Below are positions 7,287-14,982 of a DNA stretch of 17,851 nucleotides, piece after piece. The position numbers and the translations under genes are program-made. This DNA is from Chloroflexota bacterium. Its GTDB lineage: Bacteria > Chloroflexota > Anaerolineae > B4-G1. The notes under the pieces are model-generated. The model did no database searches and was not told the origin of the DNA. It saw only the letters and a program-made list of their open reading frames with translations. The DNA lies in assembly GCA_024232355.1 (NCBI GenBank), contig JAAEPW010000504.1, positions 1 through 17,851 on the forward strand, given 5' to 3'. Numbering within the stretch: the stretch's first letter is position 1; each line of letters opens with the position of its first letter.

Positions 7287-8150
7287 TTACCCAGTGGCAA
7301 CCTTAATTTGCAATAACGCCTCGATAGGCTCCTTGATCTGGTCAAAATGGGCATAGGTCAACTTGTAAGCCGGGGCCGCTTGGGCCAGGCGGGCGATTTC
7401 GGACAGGCCGTGGTCCGGTAGATTTCGGGCGTTGATCAGGCATTCCATCAAGGCCAGACCGGCCTGGGCCTTGGAAAGAGGGCGCAGCGAGAACTCACTG
7501 TCCGGTGTATAGTTGGGAAAGACGATCAAGCCCAAAGGAGGCTCGTGCAATTGTACAGGCCTCATCAGATCAGGTGGAATCAAGTTGGAGCGCGGGGTGC
7601 TCCAGATTTGGGCGGTGTGTGCGGCCAAATCAAAGGGCAGAGCCGTCTGCAACGCGCCCCACGAGGGCTTTTTGACGTTGAGAGGACGGGTAATGGTTTG
7701 GACAGTATCCGTCCCGTGGGACACAAAGACGAGTTCATCGGTAAGGTAGCCCAGGCTCTGGGCTACCAACCAAGTGGTCAGGGTGGTTTTACCTGCCCCC
7801 ATCCGGCCCGGCAAGATGATGCCTTTGCCTTGCCAGGCCAGCCCGGCAGCGTGGAACAAAAGCCCGCCCCGGCTTTGGTCTGCCAGATTATAGTTGACGT
7901 CGCCCATCAACAGCTCGGCCAGAATCACGTCTGAATCTCCCATATAGATCAATGTATCGTTGCGGTAGAGGCTCAGAGCCTTGGAGTTGGGATCGGACGT
8001 GACGCGATAGGTCATATGGGGCGGCACATCACTATCGGCGGGGATATACCGGTACAGAAAATCAATGATGGCGGTGATTCGCACGCCGCTGTATTCGATG
8101 GCGACGGTGCTGCCAGCAAAGCAGACGAGTCGACGATGTATTTGGCTCAT
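7287..8150 (-). CDS. HprK-like P-loop kinase (RiPP-associated type)
   Basis: This 287-residue protein belongs to the HPr kinase/phosphorylase-like proteins found beside PqqD and nucleotidyltransferase genes. Relatives in lasso-peptide clusters phosphorylate the precursor. The P-loop is GRMGAGKTT (115-123), preceded by the family's LLFHAAGLAW (97-106) and followed by GYLTDELVFV (134-143) with acidic D138/E139. The frame continues upstream to 8318 inside pqqD. The ATG at 8150 overlaps the pqqD stop as ATGA and begins MSQIHRRLVCF, so I choose it. It is the last gene of the five-gene run; the stop TAA is at 7287-7289. The true HPr function is unlikely because the canonical HprK N-terminal domain and a PTS context are missing. 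The substrate is unknown. Confidence 0.85.
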   Translation of the reverse strand: MSQIHRRLVCFAGSTVAIEYSGVRITAIIDFLYRYIPADSDVPPHMTYRVTSDPNSKALSLYRNDTLIYMGDSDVILAELLMGDVNYNLADQSRGGLLFHAAGLAWQGKGIILPGRMGAGKTTLTTWLVAQSLGYLTDELVFVSHGTDTVQTITRPLNVKKPSWGALQTALPFDLAAHTAQIWSTPRSNLIPPDLMRPVQLHEPPLGLIVFPNYTPDSEFSLRPLSKAQAGLALMECLINARNLPDHGLSEIARLAQAAPAYKLTYAHFDQIKEPIEALLQIKVATG

Positions 8151-8416
8151 ACGAACTCGATCGCGCCGTGTTGCGAAAATTGTTGCAAGGTGGTTTCTAC
8201 GTCGTCCGCTACGGTGTCTGCTGCCGCAGGAAAAGCATCGACCAGGAGAACAGTAATTTCCTCGAGTGTGCGTTGGCCGTCGCAGAGTTGCCAGATCAGG
8301 GAAGCGGTCTCGTTGCAATACAGGATTTTGGTCTCTGTCGGGTGGTAGAGAAGCAATTCGTTATCAATTGCCTCCAGACGATAATCAGGTTTTCGGCGGG
8401 GTTTATTCCAAGTCAT
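8147..8416 (-). CDS. PqqD family peptide-binding protein
   Basis: These 89 residues form a single PqqD domain, the winged-helix peptide-recognition element that delivers RiPP precursors to their modifying enzymes. The pattern is typical: DNELLLYHPTETKILYCNET (18-37), ASLIWQLCDGQRTLEEI (38-54), then a C-terminal helical region ending in HGAIEFV. Its stop overlaps the kinase start by 4 bases (ATGA), and the nucleotidyltransferase gene ends 21 bases upstream, so all three are one transcription unit. PqqD domains normally need a leader peptide and a modifying enzyme; no radical SAM, cyclase or B2 protease is seen in this window, so the partner is either the kinase, the Tat protein or encoded elsewhere. 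Confidence 0.9.
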   Translation of the reverse strand: MTWNKPRRKPDYRLEAIDNELLLYHPTETKILYCNETASLIWQLCDGQRTLEEITVLLVDAFPAAADTVADDVETTLQQFSQHGAIEFV

Positions 8417-8437
8417 ATGGTCTCCTATGCGAAAAAG

Positions 8438-9640
8438 TCATTTTGATGCACGTCTGTCCATCAGTTTGCTGTGCGTGGGCCAGCCCAGCCATTCGAGGGT
8501 AGCTCGCGCGGCTTGGCCCAGAATATAAAATGGGTGGCGCACCCAACGGTACCAGAACAGCGGACGGTGGCTGCCCAACTTGTACCGCAAACGCAGCCAC
8601 CACTCGGACGGAAAAAGGGTGTCGCGTAGAATGCGCCGCCAACTGCGTCGGCGTTCTTCTTGGGGACAGGGCCAGCCTTGGTACTCGATCCCGATCCCCT
8701 GCGGCGAGGGTCCGATTTTTACGCCGGCGCGGTTCAACAACTCGTCAGATAGGGGCGTCATAAAATGGAACAGCGACAGCATATCGAGGACAACCGGGTA
8801 TTGGCGCTGGACCCGCTTCCAGTCGATCTCGGACGCGAATCGCTCAGTCAAGCTGACGACGTCAGCGACCCAGATGAGCCGGCAAAAGTCCCACACGTTG
8901 ACGTGGGAGGCCAAGTGTCGGCAGAGGTGTTGCAGTGATTCCTCATAGCCAAGGGTGTAGGCAGTGGTGTCAATCAGCGCAAAGGGTTGGGAGGTGAATA
9001 CCAGGTCGCTTGACCGTCCTTTTTGCCGCGCGAGTCTGGCAGACGAAACCCGCGAGCGCACGTAAGAGACAGCGTCATGAAAATAGTTACTGAGCAATCG
9101 ATGGTGAATTTCTATATGCACGACGAGCCCCTCGGTTTGCTTGACGGCGGAAAGGTGCCGGGGCGGCAGCGTTGGGTTGGGAGGGAGCGGCGCGTCAAAG
9201 CCCAGTGCGGCCAACAAACGCTGCGCCCGCCACAGATCGGACGTGGGAACGAGAATGTCCAAGTCGCCCATCGGGCGCAGGCCAGGCTCTGGGTAGACCA
9301 GGTGAGACAAGACCGCACCTTTAATAATCAAGACTTGGATGCCCGCGTCATCGTAGGCGGTCAGGACATCGCGCAGCACGCGCGTCCGCACCTGGTTGGC
9401 GTGGCGGTGGCGCAGGTAGAGGCCCTGCAACTCTCGTCTCACGGATGATGGGAGTGATACCCCGGCTGCCTTTAAATGAACGTAAAGGAGCGGGGCCATC
9501 CCGTGCGACTCTGCCTGGGTTGGAACCCCTCCCCATTCGGTCAATTGGGCCACTTGTCGTGCCAATTGGTCATAATGAGTGACGTTGCATTCGGCGCGGG
9601 CACAGAGGGCCAGCAAACGGTACGTGGTATTGTTTATCAC
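8438..9640 (-). CDS. NTP_transf_5-type nucleotidyltransferase
   Basis: This 400-residue protein is of the uncharacterised nucleotidyltransferase family (Pfam NTP_transf_5) that accompanies PqqD and HprK-like genes in lasso-peptide and related loci. The catalytic core is visible: VLIIKGAVLSHLVYPEP (103-119), then RPMGDLDILVP (122-132), with the acidic pair D126 and D128 in pol-beta-fold position. The remaining residues are mostly helical. The start is GTG at 9640, 9 bases after the phosphatase stop, with TGGAGGTG overlapping that stop. What it transfers, and to what, is not known for the family. Position in the operon suggests it acts with the kinase on a common substrate. Confidence 0.87.
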   Translation of the reverse strand: MINNTTYRLLALCARAECNVTHYDQLARQVAQLTEWGGVPTQAESHGMAPLLYVHLKAAGVSLPSSVRRELQGLYLRHRHANQVRTRVLRDVLTAYDDAGIQVLIIKGAVLSHLVYPEPGLRPMGDLDILVPTSDLWRAQRLLAALGFDAPLPPNPTLPPRHLSAVKQTEGLVVHIEIHHRLLSNYFHDAVSYVRSRVSSARLARQKGRSSDLVFTSQPFALIDTTAYTLGYEESLQHLCRHLASHVNVWDFCRLIWVADVVSLTERFASEIDWKRVQRQYPVVLDMLSLFHFMTPLSDELLNRAGVKIGPSPQGIGIEYQGWPCPQEERRRSWRRILRDTLFPSEWWLRLRYKLGSHRPLFWYRWVRHPFYILGQAARATLEWLGWPTHSKLMDRRASK

Positions 9641-9649
9641 GGGTTACCG

Positions 9650-11800
9650 TCACACCTCCAGCGAGTGTTTGGGCGATAAAAGTAACGATTCCCGAACGAG
9701 AATCATCAAGGTGAGGTCGTCAAACTGAGGTGCATCGCTCACAAACTTTTGAATCTCTATCGTCAAAGCTTCATGTATGCTCTGGGCCGAAAACCCTTGG
9801 CCTGTTGGCGAATTTTGGTCTGCTGGCGCTCCCACGTTGGCTCGCACAACCTCCAACAACTGCTCCTCGCCAAATAACACCTCTTGGGCATTCTGCGCAT
9901 CTGTGACGCCGTCCGTATATAGCACCAATACGTCGCCAGGAGCGATCTGCACAACCTTTTGTTCCCAGATCACGTCTTCGATGACACCCAGTGCCATGCC
10001 CGTTCTGCGCATCTCTTGAAGCAAATCGCCGTTTTGAGTGTCTAGGAGATAGGGTGGATTGTGTCCGGCATTGCAATAGGTCAACGTCCCAGTGGCTGGG
10101 TCGAGGATGCCGTAAAAGACGGTGACGAACAAATCGGCACGCGTATCCGTCAGAATACGACGATTGGCGGCACTGAGTGCAAGCTCGGGTTGTGTATCGT
10201 ATTCGTCAGCATAAGTGCGGATGAGCGTACGGCTCAACGCCATGTACAATGCCGCCGCCATTCCCTTGTCGGCTACGTCAGCGATCAGTATTCCCAATTT
10301 CCCGTTCGATAGGGGAATCACATCATAAAAGTCGCCAGAGGTTTCCCGAGCCGGCGTGAGTGTGGCCGCCAGTTGCCAACCAGGAATCTTTGGTAGATCA
10401 TCAGGCAAAAAGCTGGCCTGTATCTGCCATGCCAGGGCCAGTTCTTGTTCGACCCTTTGCTTGTCCAGCTCTTGAGCGTAGATTCTGGCCCTGTGCAGCG
10501 CCGAGGCGACCTGTGCCGCCAGCGATTGCACGGCCGGCAATAGACTGGCGATGGTCTCTGGTTGCCAGCTTCGCAGTATGCAGATCCCACCTATGGATTC
10601 TGCGCTTTCGACGTCAAGTATGGGGACTGCCGCCACAGCATCACTGGTTAATTGTTCCCCCCAGGGCAATGCTTTGCCTGGCAAAAAGTAATGTGCTTCA
10701 GATGTTGCAAGCAGCCATTTCCAGGTCGGAGCGCTGACCGATAGGCGATCGTGAGATACAAGTGCTCCCTGGGCAAGATGGTGTAAAAGGGTCTGGGCAG
10801 GAAAGAGTGGATCGTGTTCTATGTAGATTTCTATCAAACTGAATGGAAACATATGAATGACGTGTTCTTCCAACACATTGGGCAAAGTAGAAGCGTCAGG
10901 AGGGGCGTTGAGTATAGCGCGGCCCAATTGCTCCAATTTCTCCAATTCGCGAGATCTCTGCTGACTGCGCTCAACCGCCTGACTCAAGTGATGGGCCAGC
11001 AAACTCGCCAACAGCAAGCCAGAGATAAAAAAGATATACCCGCCTACTCCATTTTGAGCGTATAGGCCGACCGCCAAGACCGCAAAAGGGCCTACGACCA
11101 TAGGCCAACCTAGTGCCCCTACCCAAAATCTAGTACGAGTTCCCTGTGAATCTTTTGCCGATGCAGACAACCTGAAGCGCTCAAAGATGATCAAAAGGGG
11201 TACCCATATAATCGCAGGTAGCAGCCACCAGACGAACGTGGCGCAAAAGGCCAGTAGAACGGTATCAAGAGCCAGTCCAGGTAGAGGAAAAGCGTTGCCA
11301 TCAGCCCAATGCGCGTAAAGGGTTAGCGCAACCAGGCTGGTGAAAATCTCCACAAGGTTAAAACAAAAGTTCCGAGCACAACTCCAACGCCTCTCGGTCG
11401 AGGGTGATTGCCGCCACCGGCGCGCGTAATAAATGAATCCATAGAGAGCAGATAGCCACAAACCGCTGTGGCCAAACATCAAGGCCGCTGACCAAACAAT
11501 TACAGATGTAAAAGATGCCTGCCAGTCAGCATAGAATCCTGGCATAATCTCAACAAAGAAATAAAAATCAAGTCGCTCGAAAACAAATAGCATGATTAGG
11601 AGAAAGAATAGCATTGGCCATTCTATGCGTATCAGAGTCAGGTCAGTGACAACCATCAACCACACAAGACCTACCAACGTCAATGGAGCCACGTACAAAA
11701 AGCCGGTGACGTTGAACAAACCAGACACATAATCTGACCCGCTCAGGGTTTCTATCTCGGGCCAAAGTTTTCTTGCAATGGCCTTTAATCGTTTTTCCAT
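9650..11800 (-). CDS. Membrane-anchored GAF–SpoIIE (PP2C-type) phosphatase
   Basis: This 716-residue protein has about seven or eight hydrophobic segments in residues 30-270. A short coiled coil (about 272-292) follows, then a GAF-like region (about 290-445) and a complete SpoIIE/RsbU-type Ser/Thr phosphatase domain (about 450-703). The metal-binding pattern is intact: SGDFYDV (488-494), LIADVADKGMAAALYM (505-520), CNAGHNPP (576-583), LYTDGVTDA (628-636) and FDDLTLMI (693-700). Such proteins dephosphorylate Ser/Thr-phosphoproteins, usually anti-sigma antagonists. The frame extends to 11845, but the ATG at 11800 has GAGGAG ten bases upstream and begins MEKRLKAI, so I choose it. No anti-sigma factor or antagonist is nearby. 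In this operon it might oppose the HprK-like kinase, which is inference. Confidence 0.9.
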   Translation of the reverse strand: MEKRLKAIARKLWPEIETLSGSDYVSGLFNVTGFLYVAPLTLVGLVWLMVVTDLTLIRIEWPMLFFLLIMLFVFERLDFYFFVEIMPGFYADWQASFTSVIVWSAALMFGHSGLWLSALYGFIYYARRWRQSPSTERRWSCARNFCFNLVEIFTSLVALTLYAHWADGNAFPLPGLALDTVLLAFCATFVWWLLPAIIWVPLLIIFERFRLSASAKDSQGTRTRFWVGALGWPMVVGPFAVLAVGLYAQNGVGGYIFFISGLLLASLLAHHLSQAVERSQQRSRELEKLEQLGRAILNAPPDASTLPNVLEEHVIHMFPFSLIEIYIEHDPLFPAQTLLHHLAQGALVSHDRLSVSAPTWKWLLATSEAHYFLPGKALPWGEQLTSDAVAAVPILDVESAESIGGICILRSWQPETIASLLPAVQSLAAQVASALHRARIYAQELDKQRVEQELALAWQIQASFLPDDLPKIPGWQLAATLTPARETSGDFYDVIPLSNGKLGILIADVADKGMAAALYMALSRTLIRTYADEYDTQPELALSAANRRILTDTRADLFVTVFYGILDPATGTLTYCNAGHNPPYLLDTQNGDLLQEMRRTGMALGVIEDVIWEQKVVQIAPGDVLVLYTDGVTDAQNAQEVLFGEEQLLEVVRANVGAPADQNSPTGQGFSAQSIHEALTIEIQKFVSDAPQFDDLTLMILVRESLLLSPKHSLEV

Positions 11801-11831
11801 TTTTACGAATCTCCTCTGCAACTCTTTTTTT

Positions 11832-12422
11832 TCACAATCCCCCAAGCATCAGAAGAAAGCGACGTAGGCTACCAAGAAACAGCTTTTTGAAAAACGCCCA
11901 AAACCCCGTTTTCGCTGTTTCTCGCCAAATGAAGAACGCCGTAGGGGTTTTGGGCGCTATCCACGTACTCGAGGCCGTTAACAATAGCCCAATTGCTGGC
12001 GCAATGGGAATTGACGCAACGATATGCTGGCGCATAGATTGCGCATTCATAGCCTCTGGAATCATCAAAAACTTGGGCCGCCACTTGACAATGACCAAGT
12101 AATCGATCACAAATGTGTCGTAAATCACCAAGACGATGTAGAGTGCGTAATTCCAAAGATACAACCCGATAAAATTGATCTGTACACATCTCAACTCGAG
12201 TCCAAAGTAATCTGATGCAACTTGGATGCAGAGGATGCAGATCAAAAGGATCAAAGAATTCACGATGCCACTGACAGAGGCGTTTCTTTTCAACGTTCCG
12301 TCTTTGTGACGAGCGGTGTATACGATGCCGGTTCTAAAGGCTATGACGACATAGACGTTGAACAAGCAACACCCTAGCAGTCCCCAAAAGAAAAAGCGGG
12401 GAAAAATGTCAGCTATTTTCAT
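11832..12422 (-). CDS. Hypothetical small integral membrane protein
   Basis: This 196-residue protein has four likely membrane segments (about 9-29, 51-70, 82-110 and 134-150) and a basic, aromatic-rich C-terminus (FFKKLFLGSLRRFLLMLGGL). I do not recognise the family. AGGA lies 8 bases before the ATG at 12422; a GTG directly upstream (12425) is an equally in-frame alternative. It is the first gene of the run leading into the SpoIIE phosphatase, 31 bases away, so it may be a membrane partner or sensor for the phosphatase. That suggestion rests on position only. Confidence 0.75.
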   Translation of the reverse strand: MKIADIFPRFFFWGLLGCCLFNVYVVIAFRTGIVYTARHKDGTLKRNASVSGIVNSLILLICILCIQVASDYFGLELRCVQINFIGLYLWNYALYIVLVIYDTFVIDYLVIVKWRPKFLMIPEAMNAQSMRQHIVASIPIAPAIGLLLTASSTWIAPKTPTAFFIWRETAKTGFWAFFKKLFLGSLRRFLLMLGGL

Positions 12423-12930
12423 CACCAGCTTCCTAAATCAAGTTTTGCTACCGGACACTTTTTTCTTTAGCCACGAATTTCACGAATTGCCACGAATGTA
12501 AATCAAAAATTGCAATACCGCAAAAGTCGCTAGGAGAGCCAATCCGTCCCTGGGGACGCCAAACCGTATACCTGCCAGCAACTTGGAAAAGTTGGTCCAG
12601 ATGTCAGAAAAACGATCAAAAATGGTAAAACGTCAACTTTTTCAAGATTTGTGCACTGATCCTGGCATCACCCACACTGTTGGCTATATCGCTAAAATTT
12701 ACTCGGAGCGTCCCCAAGTGACTTTTGCGGCATTGCGAATAAAGAGATATCGGCTGATCTCGCACAAGAGTTCGTCGCTCGGGACGGGTGTTATGCGTCG
12801 TAATTGAGGCGAATAAATTGTATCAACTTGTCGTTTAATTAGTGATGCGTACAGCTTGTGGGAAACACCTCCCATTCAACTGCAGTGGCTGAATTGTAGC
12901 ACAGAACCAAAAATAAGAACGGATACGCAA
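12423..12930. other. 508-base divergent intergenic region
   Basis: This gap separates the minus-strand operon from the plus-strand genes, so it should hold promoters for both. It contains the triple short repeat CCACGAATT/TCACGAATT/CCACGAATG (about 12471-12499). A 74-residue plus-strand frame (12583-12807) has no recognised motif and no clear ribosome binding site, so I do not call it a gene. Confidence 0.5.
12495..12523 (-). promoter_or_regulatory. Candidate promoter of the membrane protein–phosphatase–PqqD operon
   Basis: On the minus strand TTGCGG (12518-12523) and TACATT (12495-12500) are separated by exactly 17 bases, about 72 bases before the first start codon. Both boxes are partial matches. 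Confidence 0.3.
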
Positions 12931-13015
12931 ATGAAAGCAACTGTACGTACAGAATATGGGTTACCGGATGTGCTTTAACTCAAAAAATAGAAAAACCTGT
13001 TCCTAAAAATAATAT
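12931..13015 (+). pseudogene. 5' remnant of a zinc-type quinone oxidoreductase (MDR) gene
   Basis: The frame MKATVRTEYGLPDVL then TAA (12931-12978) matches the conserved N-terminus of NAD(P)-dependent alcohol dehydrogenase/quinone oxidoreductases (MKAxVxTxYGxPDVLQL). After the stop, with one base missing near 12985, the text continues LKK-IEKPVPKNN, which is exactly the next part of the same family (…LKEVEKPxPKDN). So a CAA-to-TAA change and a one-base deletion have broken the gene, and everything beyond about codon 28 is gone. The Shine-Dalgarno site of the DUF4386 gene begins where the remnant ends. Genes of this family often stand beside DUF4386 genes, which fits. The region before it, GGATACGCAAATGAAA, resembles the leader of the hydrolase gene at 13796. 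Confidence 0.72.
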
Positions 13016-13031
13016 ATACAAGGAGAAAAAA

Positions 13032-13727
13032 ATGATAAAGTCCAAAGAAAAAATGAATTCACTCACAAAGACCGCAAGAATTGCAGGACTCTTGATCCTA
13101 ATTATCATTGTATTCGCTCCCTTTGGCATGATGTATGTTCCATCCACTCTAATTGTGCCCGGAGAAGCCACAACAACAGCCAATAATATTGTGGCTTCTG
13201 AGGGGCTATTCCGTGCCGGCATTGCTAGTGATTCGATTGTCTTTATGAGTGAAATAGTGTTGGTCGTAGTGCTTTACGTTTTGCTCAAACCGGTAAATAA
13301 AACACTGTCTCTGGTTGCAGCGTTTGCCAGGCTGGCAATGACCATTATTCAGGGAATCAACCTGCTAAATCATTTTACTGCCTTGGTGCTTTTGAGTGGT
13401 GCTGACTATTTGACAGTATTCGAACCCGACCAGTTGCATGCGCTCGTGTTGCTATTTCTCAATGTGCATGACTATGTGACTCATATTTGGGGATTATCCT
13501 TTGGCCTTCATCTCTTTGTGCTTGGCTATCTAGTTTTCAAGTCGGGCTACATTCCCAGAATTGTGGGTGTCTTGTTGTTAGTTGCATCTTTGTGCTATCT
13601 GGTACAAGGTTTTGGAAACATTCTTTTTCCCCAATACAAAGAGATATTTGCCACGATCGGGTTTCTTTCGATGGTTGAAGTGGCATTTCCCTTGTGGCTT
13701 ATGATCAAGGGGGTAAAAGATCAGTAA
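13032..13727 (+). CDS. DUF4386 family membrane protein
   Basis: This 231-residue protein has about six hydrophobic segments (around 17-38, 66-87, 94-122, 135-148, 155-170 and 177-196, with another near 208-226). The N-terminal MNSLTKTARIAGLLILIIIV and the later HIWGLSFGLHLFVLGYLVFKSGYIPRIVGVLL pattern are characteristic of DUF4386. The function of the family is unknown. AGGAG lies before the ATG at 13032; an internal Met (residue 8) is an alternative start. It follows directly on the broken MDR gene, its usual neighbour, and is followed after 68 bases by an alpha/beta hydrolase in the same direction. The base composition is more AT-rich than that of the minus-strand genes to the left. Confidence 0.88.
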   Translation: MIKSKEKMNSLTKTARIAGLLILIIIVFAPFGMMYVPSTLIVPGEATTTANNIVASEGLFRAGIASDSIVFMSEIVLVVVLYVLLKPVNKTLSLVAAFARLAMTIIQGINLLNHFTALVLLSGADYLTVFEPDQLHALVLLFLNVHDYVTHIWGLSFGLHLFVLGYLVFKSGYIPRIVGVLLLVASLCYLVQGFGNILFPQYKEIFATIGFLSMVEVAFPLWLMIKGVKDQ

Positions 13728-13795
13728 TCAGCTATAATAAAAGCCGGTTGATGGCTTGAAATGAATATGATCATCAAAAAAGAAAGGATACACAA

Positions 13796-14770
13796 ATGAA
13801 AATAATTGTAGCACTATTATTTGTCGTTCTGTCACTATTGATTTTGGGTTATCGTTATCAGTCAAATGCCAATCAGCGTGATGTGGAGAAATTCCCTCCA
13901 CCCGGTAAACTTGTCAAAATCTCTGGAGACATAGACGTCCATCTGTATTGTCAAGGACAGGGCGATGTCACAGTTATCTTTGAGGCTGCCCAAGGTGACA
14001 GTTCACTTGACTGGATTAAAGTGCAATCAGCAGTATCGAAATTTACTCGGGTTTGTGCATATGATAGACCTGGCCTGGGGTGGAGTTCACCTGTCGCAAA
14101 TGTGCTGACGGCTCAACAAATAGCAGATAATCTGCATCAGGCATTAGAACAGGCAGTCATAGCGGGACCATACGTGCTTGTTGGACATTCAATCGGTGGT
14201 GTGTATGCTCGCGCATTTGCCCATCAATATCCTGGGGATGTCGTTGGCCTTGTGTTTGTCGATTCTGCACACGAAAATCAACGGTACCGTTTGCCGTCCG
14301 ACACGATGAAAGAAACTCGGATGATCAAGGGATTAGCATCTATATTTAGGGTGCTTGCTCCGGTTGGTATTCCGCGCGCTTTCAAGTTGGCTGACCGTAT
14401 GCAAGGGGAAAACTTTCCCAATGATGTCAGGCCATCCGCTATGGCTCGAATGTATCAATCCCACTTTTTCAAGGCATTGTTTAACGAAGTGAAAGCGGCT
14501 GAATTAAACACAGCGCTGACCGAGCCTCCGCCTGATTTTGGCAATACACCGTTGATTGTTTTGTCTCGTAGTGAAACCAATCCCGGTCTTCCAGAAGAAC
14601 AATTTGAACAATTGAAAAAAAGTTGGGGCAAATTGCAGCAGGACTTGGTAAAGCTTTCTACAAACAGTCAACACATCGTTGCGGAAAAGAGCGGGCACTA
14701 TATTCATCACGATCAACCCGAGTTGGTGATTGATGCTATCCGACAAATTGTTAAAGCTGCACAGAACTGA
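13796..14770 (+). CDS. Membrane-anchored alpha/beta hydrolase
   Basis: This 324-residue serine hydrolase starts with a hydrophobic signal anchor (about 3-19), so the catalytic domain probably lies outside the membrane. CAYDRPGLGWSS (87-98) and the nucleophile elbow GHSIGG (130-135, Ser132) are typical of the alpha/beta hydrolase fold. The C-terminal SGHYIHHDQPELV (299-311) supplies the catalytic His301. I could not place the acid with certainty. Length is normal and the substrate is unknown. AAAGGATACACAAATG gives the start. It lies 68 bases after the DUF4386 gene and probably shares its transcript. Confidence 0.9.
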   Translation: MKIIVALLFVVLSLLILGYRYQSNANQRDVEKFPPPGKLVKISGDIDVHLYCQGQGDVTVIFEAAQGDSSLDWIKVQSAVSKFTRVCAYDRPGLGWSSPVANVLTAQQIADNLHQALEQAVIAGPYVLVGHSIGGVYARAFAHQYPGDVVGLVFVDSAHENQRYRLPSDTMKETRMIKGLASIFRVLAPVGIPRAFKLADRMQGENFPNDVRPSAMARMYQSHFFKALFNEVKAAELNTALTEPPPDFGNTPLIVLSRSETNPGLPEEQFEQLKKSWGKLQQDLVKLSTNSQHIVAEKSGHYIHHDQPELVIDAIRQIVKAAQN

Positions 14771-14797
14771 GGGTGTTTTTAGACTGGATTATAGGCA

Positions 14798-14825
14798 GGG
14801 TAGCGGTCATTGATGTTCGCTACCC
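14798..14825 (+). terminator. Hairpin after the hydrolase gene
   Basis: A perfect 8-base inverted repeat GGGTAGCG/CGCTACCC (14798-14805 and 14818-14825, 12-base loop) lies 27 bases after the hydrolase stop. There is no T-run after it, so it could be a Rho-type or RNA-stability structure instead of a classic terminator. Confidence 0.45.
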
Positions 14826-14911
14826 GTTGGAACAGACTGCCGAGGCTCACAGCCATATCGAAAAATGGCACAAAAAGGGACATATAGCCATAACTCGGAG
14901 TATGCAATAAA
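14826..14911 (+). pseudogene. 3' remnant of an MDR oxidoreductase gene, copy 1
   Basis: The frame reads LEQTAEAHSHIEKWHKKGHI then AITRSMQ and TAA. This corresponds to the conserved C-terminus of zinc-type/quinone MDR oxidoreductases (…PLEQAAEAHRYIEKGHKxGKxVI). The part before it is replaced by the hairpin region and hydrolase gene. About 70 bases further begins the first C_GCAxxG_C_C gene. The same stub occurs again in front of the second copy, so an ancestral MDR–C_GCAxxG_C_C pair has been duplicated and both MDR genes lost. Confidence 0.7.
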
Positions 14912-14982
14912 ATCTCTCCCGCATTTCCAAGATGGGTGTTAGCGAACGGATACAGAGTTTTTGAAAAACAAAAGGAGGCGTG

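Noticed and set aside
7287..12422. A complete lasso-peptide cluster
   Set aside because: Only the accessory types (PqqD, kinase, nucleotidyltransferase) are present; cyclase, B2 protease, exporter and a precursor peptide are not visible.
12583..12807. 74-residue plus-strand frame in the divergent intergenic region
   Set aside because: No recognised motif, no convincing ribosome site and the surrounding sequence is repeat-like; not enough to call a gene.
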